From Cryomorphaceae bacterium (GTDB taxonomy: Bacteria > Bacteroidota > Bacteroidia > Flavobacteriales > Schleiferiaceae): a stretch of 12,581 bases of DNA. Below the pieces are notes generated by a model. It did not search any database, was not told the origin of the DNA, and worked only from the letters and a program-made list of their open reading frames with translations. Numbering within the stretch: position 1 is the stretch's first letter; every line of letters starts with the position of its first letter. Shown piece after piece: positions 1 to 8,243 of the stretch. The position numbers and the translations under genes were made by a program. The stretch covers positions 1 through 12,581 of the forward strand of contig JAIUMB010000064.1 in the NCBI GenBank assembly GCA_022565745.1, in the 5' to 3' direction.

Positions 1-2126
1 GCGTTTCCGAAATCCTCTTTACAGATTACGGCGTACATCTTTTATTCCTACTACCCGAATATCGAGGAGAAACAGATATATATAGTTTTTGGCTGGTTGG
101 GCTCGGATTGGGATTATTCGTAATGGCCTTTCACGTGTCCAGCTACATTTTTTACAGTTACCGATATAGTTTTTTGGCAACACTCGACAGGCCAATCTAC
201 AGATTCTCTGTTAACAACAGTGTAATACCAATTACATTTATTATTTTTTATGCTTGGCAAATATTCCGTTTTAACCGCGATATGCAGACTTCAAACACCG
301 AAGTGCTCATATATATATGTGCGTTGTTACTCGGGGTCTTTATGATGATCGCTTTTGTTTTTGCCTACTTCTTTACGCTAAACCGCAATAAAAACGTTTA
401 CGAGGATCGTCCCATCCAATCGTTTAACAGCGCCTTACAAAACATATATTCTCGTAAGCGCAAAACCGTCACGCCAATGCAAAGAGATGAAGGTGTGAAT
501 ACCTACTTGCGCAATATGTATCGCCTTCGTTTAACCCGATCAGCCGACCATTATGAGTACAGCAAACTCCTAAATGCCCTAGAACAACATCACCTCCGCG
601 CTGCCTACTTTTTTATTGCCCTTATTGCTGTTGTCTTCAGTTTAGGAACATTTGAAGAAAATGCCTGGGTACAAATCCCAGCCGCTGCCACAACACTGTT
701 GATGCTGTCTGTGTTCCTCATGCTTTCAGGCGCTTTCTTTTCGAGGTTTAAAGGCTGGACGCCTACCGCTGCTTTTGTTGTTTTGGTAGGACTAAACTAC
801 CTGTCTTCAACCGATATGTTTTACAAACCAAACATGGCGACAGGTTTAAATTACGACACCATTCCTGCCAGTTACGACAGAAGTATATTAGAATCATTGA
901 CCACCGATTCTATACTATGGCACGACCACAATCACTGGATCGACATATTGAATAAGTGGAAGTCGAAGCAGACATCGGCCAAACCAAAACTGATCATTGT
1001 AAACGTTACTGGAGGAGGCATTCGATCTTCTCTGTGGACGTTTGCCACCCTCAACTTACTCGACAGCGTTTTGGACGGACAATTACACGAGCAAACCTTT
1101 ATGATCACCGGCTCGTCTGGTGGCATGCTTGGGGCTTCATTTTTTAGAGAAATAAAATATAGAGAAGCCAGCGACGATTGGAATGAACACTGGCCAACCA
1201 ATAGGGAGGCTCTCCGAGAATCTCTTGCCAAAGACAAGCTCAATCCAACCATATTTAATTTTTTAGTCAATGACTTATTCCTTCGTTTTCGCAAGTTTGA
1301 ATACCGAGGGCGTACCTATTACAAAGACCGAGGGACGTCCTTTGACCGCGTGTTTAATGAACATACTTTGGGCATGCTTGACAAAACCTTAGACGATTAC
1401 TATTTACTTGAAAAAAATGCTGAAATACCAGCAATGATTTTTGCGCCCATCATGATTCAAGATGGGCGCCGAATGGTTATGTCGGCACAGCCAACGTCCT
1501 TTTTGACTTTTACCCAAAACCAACAAACCGTGCTGGATGACCGGGTTTATGACGGATTAGAATTCAGACGGATTTTTGCCGATCAAGATGCCGGTAACAT
1601 TTCCTTTCTTACAGCCAACCGAATCAGCGCGTCTTTTCCCTACATCACACCGTTGGTCAATCTTCCAAGCGATCCGGAAATCGAGCTCATTGATGCTGGC
1701 GTTCGCGACAACGATGGTTTTGAAATCGGGATGCGCTTTGCCCACCAATTTAATCAATGGTTGGAAGACAACACCTCCGGCATTATTTTTATTCGCATTA
1801 AAGCCGACAGACCTCACGACGAACCACAGCTCATGCGTCCACTTCGAAAAGATCGATTCAGTGATTTAACCCGCCCCATTAGCGGGGTAATCTCGAGCTT
1901 CTCCAACCTTCAAGTGTTCAATAAATCGCTCATTCGTCAATTTGGGGAAGACGCTTTAGACGTCCCCATAGATGTTATCAACTTCCCATTATTCCGTCCT
2001 TGGGAGTCAGAAGGTTTGTCGTTAAGCTGGCGCTTCACCCCAAGGGAAAGAGAAAAAATAAATGAAGCGATTGAACGTAAAGAGATCAAGTCAAGCGTTG
2101 AAGACGTTTTGAAAAAAATAGAATGA
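1..2126 (+). CDS. Membrane-anchored patatin-like phospholipase, 5' end outside the window
   Basis: The reading frame is open from the left edge (first complete codon at 3) with no ATG before 123, so the gene starts outside the window; the TTG at 108 is probably not its start. Seen: about five to six hydrophobic segments in the first 270 visible codons (roughly nt 87-165, 216-260, 300-378, 594-651, 666-740, 763-810), then a soluble domain with the patatin signatures. These are a glycine-rich oxyanion loop GGGIR (nt 1011-1025), a GSSGG nucleophile elbow (Ser codon 1116-1118) and a DAG motif carrying the second catalytic residue (Asp codon 1692-1694). Known of the family: patatin-like enzymes are acyl hydrolases of membrane lipids using a Ser-Asp dyad. 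Inferred: an inner-membrane protein with its lipase domain next to the bilayer; substrate unknown. All three catalytic motifs are present, so it is probably active. It converges on the lipoprotein gene at 2179. Confidence 0.85.
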   Translation, partial: VSEILFTDYGVHLLFLLPEYRGETDIYSFWLVGLGLGLFVMAFHVSSYIFYSYRYSFLATLDRPIYRFSVNNSVIPITFIIFYAWQIFRFNRDMQTSNTEVLIYICALLLGVFMMIAFVFAYFFTLNRNKNVYEDRPIQSFNSALQNIYSRKRKTVTPMQRDEGVNTYLRNMYRLRLTRSADHYEYSKLLNALEQHHLRAAYFFIALIAVVFSLGTFEENAWVQIPAAATTLLMLSVFLMLSGAFFSRFKGWTPTAAFVVLVGLNYLSSTDMFYKPNMATGLNYDTIPASYDRSILESLTTDSILWHDHNHWIDILNKWKSKQTSAKPKLIIVNVTGGGIRSSLWTFATLNLLDSVLDGQLHEQTFMITGSSGGMLGASFFREIKYREASDDWNEHWPTNREALRESLAKDKLNPTIFNFLVNDLFLRFRKFEYRGRTYYKDRGTSFDRVFNEHTLGMLDKTLDDYYLLEKNAEIPAMIFAPIMIQDGRRMVMSAQPTSFLTFTQNQQTVLDDRVYDGLEFRRIFADQDAGNISFLTANRISASFPYITPLVNLPSDPEIELIDAGVRDNDGFEIGMRFAHQFNQWLEDNTSGIIFIRIKADRPHDEPQLMRPLRKDRFSDLTRPISGVISSFSNLQVFNKSLIRQFGEDALDVPIDVINFPLFRPWESEGLSLSWRFTPREREKINEAIERKEIKSSVEDVLKKIE

Positions 2127-2178
2127 TAAGAACGTAACGTTTTTCATTTTCTAAGCTTATCCTTATAAGACACCTTAA

Positions 2179-3009
2179 TTACTTCTCCCCCACGTCTAAC
2201 GACCTCATCTCCACCTGGCGGTTATCATAAATGTTGTGCAACTGCTTCATCAAGTTAAGAAAAGTAGCACTGATTGTTGGGTCATTTTCTTTCACAATCC
2301 AGTCGATGGGGAAATTGACCATTCCTAAATTTTGCTGATACGGATACCTGTGCCATACCCCCCAAAGCTTATCCGTTAACCCTTCAAAAGTGAATATACC
2401 CGAATAACTTTCGCTTTCCACGTTATCAACCAATGTTTGCCAGGCCTCTTCTTTGTCCATATAATCATCGACCGGATGCCAAGCCTCGTCACTGCTCAAG
2501 GTGTCGTTTTGCATGAGCAATCGGCGATTTTCCAGTGGCGATTGGTCTACCGCACGGTAAACCACCATGTGGTCTGGTGGGAGATTCAAACTGGTTTCCA
2601 ATGCCCAAGGTAGAGCCAATCCCAGCGACAAATAGGTCCAGTGATTGATGTCTCGCTCCTTACTTATTTGCTCTCTGGCGTAAATATATTCTTCCACTCT
2701 CGACATCAAGGTAACCGAGGATTTGCGCTCCAAGGGATTATCCACGTGGGGAAATTCGACAATAAACACATCTGCCCCTTCACTTTTCCATTCGTAACCG
2801 TATTTTATATCGTTGGTGGTTACCCCTTCCCGCATGGGTTGAAACACCAAAACCGCATTTCCGGTTGGCTTGCGTTTTTTCAGTAGCGCTGTGACCTGAA
2901 TGGTATCAACCATGCCTTCACGAGGCATGACCTCCATCACCACTTGACGGTGAGAGCTGCAACCGGCAACCGTTGCCACAGCAATCACGTACAAAAAGAC
3001 ACTTCTCAT
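2179..3009 (-). CDS. Lipoprotein of unknown function, possibly a degenerate alpha/beta-hydrolase
   Basis: I do not recognise the family. The N-terminus MRSVFLYVIAVATVAGC is a short lipoprotein signal peptide with a VAGC lipobox at Cys17 followed by Ser, so the mature protein should be lipid-anchored, probably in the outer membrane. The ATG at 3009 gives a compact signal peptide and a 31-nt gap after mutS2. An in-frame ATG at 3054, overlapping the mutS2 end by 14 nt and preceded by a purine run, is the alternative and would put Cys at residue 32. The 276-residue product has a hydrophobic strand (NAVLVFQ, about 51-57), GADVFIVEFP, and a segment reading YLSLG around Ser128. Together these loosely resemble the start of an alpha/beta-hydrolase fold whose first elbow glycine is lost. 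That reading is speculative. It is the last gene of the nitrilase-mutS2 operon. Confidence 0.7.
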   Translation of the reverse strand: MRSVFLYVIAVATVAGCSSHRQVVMEVMPREGMVDTIQVTALLKKRKPTGNAVLVFQPMREGVTTNDIKYGYEWKSEGADVFIVEFPHVDNPLERKSSVTLMSRVEEYIYAREQISKERDINHWTYLSLGLALPWALETSLNLPPDHMVVYRAVDQSPLENRRLLMQNDTLSSDEAWHPVDDYMDKEEAWQTLVDNVESESYSGIFTFEGLTDKLWGVWHRYPYQQNLGMVNFPIDWIVKENDPTISATFLNLMKQLHNIYDNRQVEMRSLDVGEK

Positions 3010-3040
3010 TCGACCTATAGCCAGTATATTTTGTAAAAGA

Positions 3041-5188
3041 CTATGTTTTATCATCTCTCTTTTTCTTTTTCGCCCGGTTTTTTTTGACCATGGGCACCAA
3101 CTTTTCACGTCCAACTGAAGTAGACATCAGTCCCATCTTTACGGTGTATTTCTCGTTTTTTATCTCTTCAATCACCCCACTTAAATTGGTGTCGATGATC
3201 TTTACTTGATCGCCAACTTTCAAAGGCTGAGCAAGTAACCGCTTGAGCTGCTTAGACGCTTTTGACGCCTCTTTCTTTTGCTTTTCCTCTTCCTCTACCT
3301 GGCTCTTCACACTGGCTTCTTTCATCATTTTCCAAAAACGTCCACCCACGTTGGGTTTGTTGTCTTTGGTTGGGTTCTTCACCCAAGCGTCATTGAGCTG
3401 CTTAAAGCGTTTGCCCCACATCAGCACATCACTCTGGTTTTCGTTCATTTTGCGATGCTTCTCCACTTTTTCTTCCAGCTCTGCAATGTTCTTATTCTGG
3501 GCCTGTTGGCGTTTACGCATATCCTGAACCTGCTCTTCCAATTGCTCGGCTTTCGACTGCATGCGTTGTTTTTCGTCTTGTAACTCCACCAACAAACTAT
3601 TGATGGCGTTCACTGAGGCATTCACGCCTTCACGGGCGCGATTGATAATGTCTTTCGGCAAACCAACATTCTCGGCCACCTCAAAGGTATAAGAACTGCC
3701 CGGACTACCCAAACGCAAGGTGTACAGTGGACTAAAACGCTCTCTGTGAAAGGCCATGGCCGCATTGATGGCTCCAGGCAACTCCGATGCCAATGCCTTG
3801 ATGTTGTTAAAGTGAGTGGTAATGATGCCTAAGCATTGTGATTTATGCACTTCACGCAAACAAACAGCGGCCAAACTACTCCCCAAATCGGGATCTGAAC
3901 CGCTGCCAAACTCATCGATGAGCAACAGCGTATCATCGTCGGAATCCGATAAAAACCTAACCATCTTGGTAATGCGTGAACTATAGGTGGACAACTCATT
4001 CTCAATAGACTGGTGGTCGCCTATATCACCCATAATTTGCTTAAAAATACACCACTGAGACTCCGGATGCACAGGAATAGGGATACCGGCTTGCAACAAT
4101 AGGCTCAGCAGGCCTATGGTCTTTAGCGCAATGGATTTACCCCCGGCATTAGGCCCACTAATCACGATGATGCGGTTTTCTTCGTTGAGCTCTAATGACA
4201 AGGGCACGGTTGGCTTCCCCAAAGCATCATTGTGTTGTTTGAGTACCGGGTGAAAGGCCTCTTTACAGCGAATGGTACGTTCTTGAACATCTACTTGAGG
4301 GATGACACCACCCATTCGCTCAGCCCATTGGGCCTTGGCGCGCACCACATCTAAATCCACCAATCGTTTATCAAAAGCCATCAATGGTTCTATGTATCCC
4401 TGTAAAAACCGACATAGTTCGCGAAGTATTTTCCTAATTTCTCTGCGCTCGTCGTCAATAAGCCGGGTAATGTCGTTGTTGATTTCCACCACCGAGGATG
4501 GTTCCACAAACAACACGGTATGCTTGGCGGATGAGCCGTGAAAAATGCCCTTTACGCGATTTTTATAAGCGGGAATAAGAGCGAGTACCCGTCGATTGTC
4601 TTTGACGCTTTCGCGAAAATCGGCCAGCATATTATCGGCTTCTAAACTGCGTACCACTTTGTAAAACAATCGATCGGCTTGTTTGCGTTTACCGGACAAA
4701 GACCGTCTGATGTCCGCCAATTCTTTTGAAGCGTTTCCTCTCACCTCTCCGCGCTCGTCAATGATTTTATCGATTTCTTTAACAATGACTGGCTCTGGTT
4801 GACAGCCAGCAAAATCAGCAAATATGACCGGACACACCTCTTTTCGATTAAAAAAATAGCGATGAACATAGGCGTATGTTTCGGCCAATCCGCGTAATTG
4901 TTGGATTTGCTTTTCTTCTAATACAATTTGATTGATGGCGAGCCGACTGAGTATGGTTTTCATTCCGCTACCCACCGACAAAGCAGGCAAGCTTTCACCA
5001 CGCAAAAAGACCTGTAAGAGTTCATCGGTTCGCTGCCATTCATAGGTCAGCGTCTTTGGATCAGAAGACGGTTTTAATTGGCGAATAATTGTCCTAGCAT
5101 CCTCAGTGGCACAGTGAGCGACGACCTGCTCCAACACCACATCAAACTCCAGTTCATTGGCAAAATTTTCGGGATAAAGAGCCGTCAC
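3041..5188 (-). CDS. mutS2: MutS2-type DNA-binding ATPase lacking the C-terminal Smr domain
   Basis: The 715-residue protein starts at a GTG (5188) that overlaps the stop of the upstream gene as GTGA. The start fits the family because the N-terminus (YPENFANELEFDVVLEQV) matches the usual MutS2 beginning. Domains: core and lever about 1-300; ATPase with Walker A GPNAGGKS (345-352), signature-like STYSSR before Walker B, DEFGSGSDP (D425, E426) and the TTHF histidine near 459; a long charged coiled coil about 530-590; then a basic KOW-like segment about 655-700. It ends in a lysine-rich tail exactly where most MutS2 proteins continue into a Smr endonuclease domain, and no Smr-like sequence follows. 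Known: MutS2 lacks the mismatch-recognition domain of MutS and acts on branched DNA, recombination intermediates or stalled ribosomes. Inferred: an ATP-dependent clamp that lacks its own nuclease or uses a separate Smr protein. Confidence 0.93.
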   Translation of the reverse strand: MTALYPENFANELEFDVVLEQVVAHCATEDARTIIRQLKPSSDPKTLTYEWQRTDELLQVFLRGESLPALSVGSGMKTILSRLAINQIVLEEKQIQQLRGLAETYAYVHRYFFNRKEVCPVIFADFAGCQPEPVIVKEIDKIIDERGEVRGNASKELADIRRSLSGKRKQADRLFYKVVRSLEADNMLADFRESVKDNRRVLALIPAYKNRVKGIFHGSSAKHTVLFVEPSSVVEINNDITRLIDDERREIRKILRELCRFLQGYIEPLMAFDKRLVDLDVVRAKAQWAERMGGVIPQVDVQERTIRCKEAFHPVLKQHNDALGKPTVPLSLELNEENRIIVISGPNAGGKSIALKTIGLLSLLLQAGIPIPVHPESQWCIFKQIMGDIGDHQSIENELSTYSSRITKMVRFLSDSDDDTLLLIDEFGSGSDPDLGSSLAAVCLREVHKSQCLGIITTHFNNIKALASELPGAINAAMAFHRERFSPLYTLRLGSPGSSYTFEVAENVGLPKDIINRAREGVNASVNAINSLLVELQDEKQRMQSKAEQLEEQVQDMRKRQQAQNKNIAELEEKVEKHRKMNENQSDVLMWGKRFKQLNDAWVKNPTKDNKPNVGGRFWKMMKEASVKSQVEEEEKQKKEASKASKQLKRLLAQPLKVGDQVKIIDTNLSGVIEEIKNEKYTVKMGLMSTSVGREKLVPMVKKNRAKKKKRDDKT

Positions 5189-6711
5189 TTTCGCTTCATT
5201 TTCAATTCGTAAAGGTCGTGACGGCGGTCGAGCATGGTGCGGACACTTCCGCCCGTATGCAGCTCTTTTAAGTTGTCCATATCCACATCAACGATCAGTG
5301 TCATTTCGGTATTGGGCGTTGTTTCCGCTTTTACGCCATCGGTAGGAAAAGGGAAATCTGAAGGCGTAAATACCGCCGATTGCGCGTACTGGATATCCAT
5401 GTTGCGCACTTTCGGCAAGTTCCCCACAGAACCGGCAATGGCTACGTAGCATTCATTTTCAATGGCGCGTGCTTGGGCGCAATTACGCACACGCATATAT
5501 CCGTTTTGCGTGTCGGTAAGAAAGGGCACAAACAGAATATTCATCCCTTGATCGGCCATCAAGCGTGGCAGCTCGGGAAACTCCACGTCGTAGCAAATGA
5601 CAATGCCAATTTTACCACAGTCGGTATCAAACACCTTGATGTCGTTACCGGCTGTTACCCCCCACGCACTGCGCTCTGCTGGCGTGATGTGTATTTTGTG
5701 GTAGTCTTCATAACTACCGTCGCGTCTACAGAGATAGGTTACGTTTTTGAGTTCACCATTAACCATATGCGGCATACTACCGGTGATGATGTTAATATTA
5801 TAGCTCACCGCAAACTCCTTAAAAGTATCGAGTAAAGGCTCAGTAAACGAAGCCAGTTTACGAATGGCTTCGGGCTCACCGAGGTGGTTGAACTGCGCCA
5901 TGAGTGGCGCGTTAAAAAACTCCGGAAAAAGTATAAAGTCGGCTTCATAACTACTTACCGCATCGACAAAAAACTCCAATTGATCGACCAGAGACTCTAA
6001 ATTGGAATGCGAGCGCATCTGCCACTGAACCAAACCAAGCCGCACCGTAGACTTTGGCTGATTGATGAGGCCTTCGTCTTTTTCGTAATAAATATTCGGC
6101 CATTCAAGTAAGGTGGCAAACTCTTTCGATTGTTCGTCACCGGGCAGATAGTTCTTGAGAATCTTTTTCACCTGAAAACCGTTGGCCAACTGAAAGGTAA
6201 GCACCGGATCAAACAACTCCTTGTTTTGCACCTTTTCGATGTATTGTCGAGGAGAAAGTGACTTGGCGTGTGTTTTGTAATTCGGTATACGACCACCAGC
6301 CATAATCGACTTGAGGTTTAAGTTTTCGCACAGTTCTTTTCTGGCGTCATACAATCGACGTGCTAAGCGCATACCGCGATAATCCGGATGCACAAACACC
6401 TCAATACCGTAGAGCACATCGCCATTTTCGTCGTGGGTATCAAAAGAGTCGTTACCAGTAATTTCGTAGTATGAATGGTTGGTGGCAAATTTCTTACTGT
6501 TGATGATCAAACTCAAGGCAATGCCCACCACGACACCGTTTACCTCAACGCACAATTGCCCATCGGGAAATACTTTGAGCAGTTTTTCAATGTTCTTTTT
6601 CTCCCAATAATCCACATCCTGATGGGGGTATGATTCAATCATGGCCGATTTTAAGTGACTGTAATCGGCCAGTTTTAGATTGCGAAGAATGATTTGTACG
6701 TCTTGACTCAT
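5185..6711 (-). CDS. GNAT acetyltransferase fused to a carbon-nitrogen hydrolase (nitrilase class 12, RimI-like)
   Basis: A two-domain protein of 508 residues. Residues about 1-200 form a GNAT N-acetyltransferase domain with the acetyl-CoA loop region EVFVHPDYRGMRLARRLY (about 104-121). Residues about 223-495 form a nitrilase-superfamily amidase with the full catalytic triad: Glu264 (FPEFF), Lys339 (HKIHI) and Cys373 (VICYDVEFPE). Known: this architecture is the uncharacterised RimI-fused branch (class 12) of the nitrilase superfamily; relatives hydrolyse small amides such as omega-amides. Inferred: a bifunctional cytosolic enzyme that acetylates and deamidates small metabolites or damaged ones; no substrate can be named from sequence. 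It is the first gene of the - strand operon. The start ATG at 6711 lies about 20 nt downstream of a TAACTTTG -7 element. Its stop overlaps mutS2 by 4 nt, implying coupled translation. Confidence 0.92.
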   Translation of the reverse strand: MSQDVQIILRNLKLADYSHLKSAMIESYPHQDVDYWEKKNIEKLLKVFPDGQLCVEVNGVVVGIALSLIINSKKFATNHSYYEITGNDSFDTHDENGDVLYGIEVFVHPDYRGMRLARRLYDARKELCENLNLKSIMAGGRIPNYKTHAKSLSPRQYIEKVQNKELFDPVLTFQLANGFQVKKILKNYLPGDEQSKEFATLLEWPNIYYEKDEGLINQPKSTVRLGLVQWQMRSHSNLESLVDQLEFFVDAVSSYEADFILFPEFFNAPLMAQFNHLGEPEAIRKLASFTEPLLDTFKEFAVSYNINIITGSMPHMVNGELKNVTYLCRRDGSYEDYHKIHITPAERSAWGVTAGNDIKVFDTDCGKIGIVICYDVEFPELPRLMADQGMNILFVPFLTDTQNGYMRVRNCAQARAIENECYVAIAGSVGNLPKVRNMDIQYAQSAVFTPSDFPFPTDGVKAETTPNTEMTLIVDVDMDNLKELHTGGSVRTMLDRRHDLYELKMKRK

Positions 6712-6730
6712 TTAGGTTTTAAAATTTAAA

Positions 6731-6738
6731 CAAAGTTA
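6731..6738 (-). promoter_or_regulatory. Probable -7 promoter element of the nitrilase-mutS2-lipoprotein operon
   Basis: Read on the - strand, this is TAACTTTG, a match to the Bacteroidota -7 consensus TAnnTTTG. It sits 20 nt before the ATG at 6711, giving a short leader. The nearest TTTG upstream (6769-6766) is 27 nt away, longer than the usual 19-21 nt, so the -33 half is not supported. It is the best candidate in this divergent interval. Confidence 0.45.
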
Positions 6739-6841
6739 GGTAAAAGTTGGACAGAATATAAGGACCAAACATCAAAAAACAAAATTCTAGTTGACGTAAA
6801 TAATTAACAACAAAAGCGTGAAAACCCATCAAAAAAATTTG

Positions 6842-6871
6842 TTGTACGAGTTGTAAAGACCGCTACCTTTG
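6842..6871 (+). promoter_or_regulatory. Bacteroidota-type promoter of the exbB-exbD-tonB-helicase operon
   Basis: TTG at 6842-6844 and TACCTTTG at 6864-6871 are separated by 19 nt, matching the primary sigma factor consensus of Bacteroidota (-33 TTG, -7 TAnnTTTG). A TTTG at 6838-6841 (22-nt spacing) is an alternative -33. Transcription should begin near 6876, leaving a leader of about 65 nt before the exbB ATG at 6941. No obvious regulator-binding palindrome was seen in the leader. Confidence 0.75.
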
Positions 6872-6940
6872 TGTTTTATACCATCAACACACAATCCATC
6901 ATAGCAATGGAACGTTATTGACATATTAACAGTTCAACAC

Positions 6941-7642
6941 ATGCATACACTTTTGCAAATCAACACGGTTTCCGACACTGCAGAACTCATCAATGATGAA
7001 CCTGTAGAAAAAACCTTGTCTATTTTTGAATTAATCACCAGCGGAGGTGCTGGTGGGATGATTATCATGACCATCCTTTTTGTTCTTAGTATTATTGCCG
7101 TTTCCATTTTCATCGAACGCTACAAGGCCATCAAAAAAGCCGGTCAATTGGATGAGAACTTCTTTTTTCAGTTAAAGGAATACGTCTCCGGTGGCCGAAT
7201 AGACGCTGCTCGCGACTTGTGTCAGGGCAATCCTTCACCCATCGCTCGTATGATGGAAAAAGGCATTACCCGCATTGGTCGCCCTTTAAAAGACATTGCC
7301 GCTGCGGTAGAAAACACCGGCAAAATTGAAGTTTACCGCATGGAGAAAAACCTTGCCCTCTTGGCCACCATCTCCGGTGCAGCGCCCATGATCGGGTTTT
7401 TAGGAACCGTAATTGGAATGATTTTGGCGTTTCACGAAATGGCCTCTGCCGGTGGACAAATACAAGTCGACATGTTGGCCGAAGGCATTTACACCGCCAT
7501 GACCACCACTGTAGCCGGACTTACCGTGGGTATTTTGGCCTACCTGGGGTACAATATTCTCGTGAGTAAAGTCGACAAAGTGGTCTACAAAATGGAGGTA
7601 AACGCTACCGATTTTCTCGACCTCTTGAATGAACCCGTTTAA
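6941..7642 (+). CDS. exbB: ExbB/TolQ-family proton channel subunit
   Basis: The 233-residue protein has the three-helix layout of the family: TM1 about 39-57, a cytoplasmic loop with the helical region about 60-135, TM2 about 138-164 (LLATISGAAPMIGFLGTVIG) and TM3 about 183-207 (TAMTTTVAGLTVGILAYLG). The small-residue-rich TM2 and TM3, with their threonines, form the pentameric channel in known homologues. With ExbD it couples the proton-motive force to TonB and so powers uptake through outer-membrane transporters. The soluble N-terminus of about 35 residues precedes TM1. The gene follows a consensus promoter and is separated from exbD by 2 nt. TolQ is an alternative name, but the adjacent TonB-like gene favours ExbB. 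Confidence 0.92.
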   Translation: MHTLLQINTVSDTAELINDEPVEKTLSIFELITSGGAGGMIIMTILFVLSIIAVSIFIERYKAIKKAGQLDENFFFQLKEYVSGGRIDAARDLCQGNPSPIARMMEKGITRIGRPLKDIAAAVENTGKIEVYRMEKNLALLATISGAAPMIGFLGTVIGMILAFHEMASAGGQIQVDMLAEGIYTAMTTTVAGLTVGILAYLGYNILVSKVDKVVYKMEVNATDFLDLLNEPV

Positions 7643-7644
7643 AT

Positions 7645-8037
7645 ATGGAATTACGAGGAAGAAATAAAGTAAGTGCTGATTTTAGCATGTCGTCGATGAC
7701 AGACATCGTGTTCTTGTTATTGATATTTTTCATGCTCACCTCAACCCTGGTCACCACCTCTGCCTTGGATTTGGTCTTACCTAAAAGCAAAGCAGAGACG
7801 GTGAAAAAACAAGACATAACCGTGAGTATTTCGCGTGATTTGACGTTTAAAGTCAACGACGTGCAAGTGGCTGAACAGCAACTAGAACAGGTAATTTTGA
7901 GCAACAGCCGCGGAATCGATCAGCCCGTGGTAATCCTTATGGCCGACGAAAATGTACCCACCGGAAAGGCTGTTTTTGTGATGGATATTGCCTATAGGAA
8001 TCGGATGAAAATGGTTTTAGCCACCGACCCCAAATAG
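7645..8037 (+). CDS. exbD: ExbD/TolR-family proton channel subunit
   Basis: A 130-residue protein with a short cytoplasmic N-terminus, one transmembrane helix (about 19-39) and a periplasmic domain ending in YRNRMKMVLATDPK. The helix begins SSMTDIVFLLLIFFML and carries the conserved membrane Asp (Asp20) that is protonated and deprotonated during channel turnover in ExbD, TolR and MotB relatives. It starts 2 nt after exbB, indicating tight co-translation. Its stop is followed 3 nt later by a structured repeat (8041-8175) that separates it from tonB. Confidence 0.92.
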   Translation: MELRGRNKVSADFSMSSMTDIVFLLLIFFMLTSTLVTTSALDLVLPKSKAETVKKQDITVSISRDLTFKVNDVQVAEQQLEQVILSNSRGIDQPVVILMADENVPTGKAVFVMDIAYRNRMKMVLATDPK

Positions 8038-8040
8038 CAT

Positions 8041-8175
8041 TGACTGGACTAGGATGTTCGAGAGTAATGCTTTCGACCCCGGTAACTATCGGGATGAAAA
8101 ATCGGAGTTTACTCGAAGTAAATGAACATTTTTCAGATGAGCATTATGCAGCTATCGAACATTAATAGACAGCCA
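8041..8175 (+). repeat. Structured dispersed repeat, copy A, between exbD and tonB
   Basis: This 135-nt segment aligns end to end with 11149-11281, about 75-80% identical by eye. Structures visible: closing arm TGTTCGA (8055-8061) pairing with TCGAACA (8155-8161); hairpin TCGAGAG/CTTTCGA (8058-8076), which competes with that arm; hairpin CCCGGTA/TATCGGG around 8078-8093 with one G-U pair; and TGAAAAAT (8095-8102) pairing with ATTTTTCA (8127-8134) around an inner GTTTAC/GTAAAT hairpin (8107-8122). The outermost stem is partly decayed here compared with copy B. It lies inside a transcribed operon, so it will be present as RNA. It could be a small palindromic mobile element, an RNA processing or stability element, or a small RNA. 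Confidence 0.8.
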
Positions 8176-8243
8176 TACGGTAAAACATACGATTGATCCA
8201 ACAAAACCGTTATAACAGCAGCCGAAAATAATTTGATTGAAGA

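Noticed and set aside
108..122. TTG at 108 or ATG at 123 as the start of the patatin-like gene
   Set aside because: The frame is open and hydrophobic back to the left edge, so the gene most likely begins outside the window.
2125..2169. Bidirectional terminator between the converging genes
   Set aside because: GATAAG/CTTATC, AACG-TAA-CGTT and CTTAT/ATAAG can pair, but the stems are only 4-6 bp, compete with each other, and lack a clear T-run on either strand.
8229..8235. Separate tonB promoter (TAATTTG)
   Set aside because: It is one base short of TAnnTTTG and has no TTG/TTTG 19-21 nt upstream.
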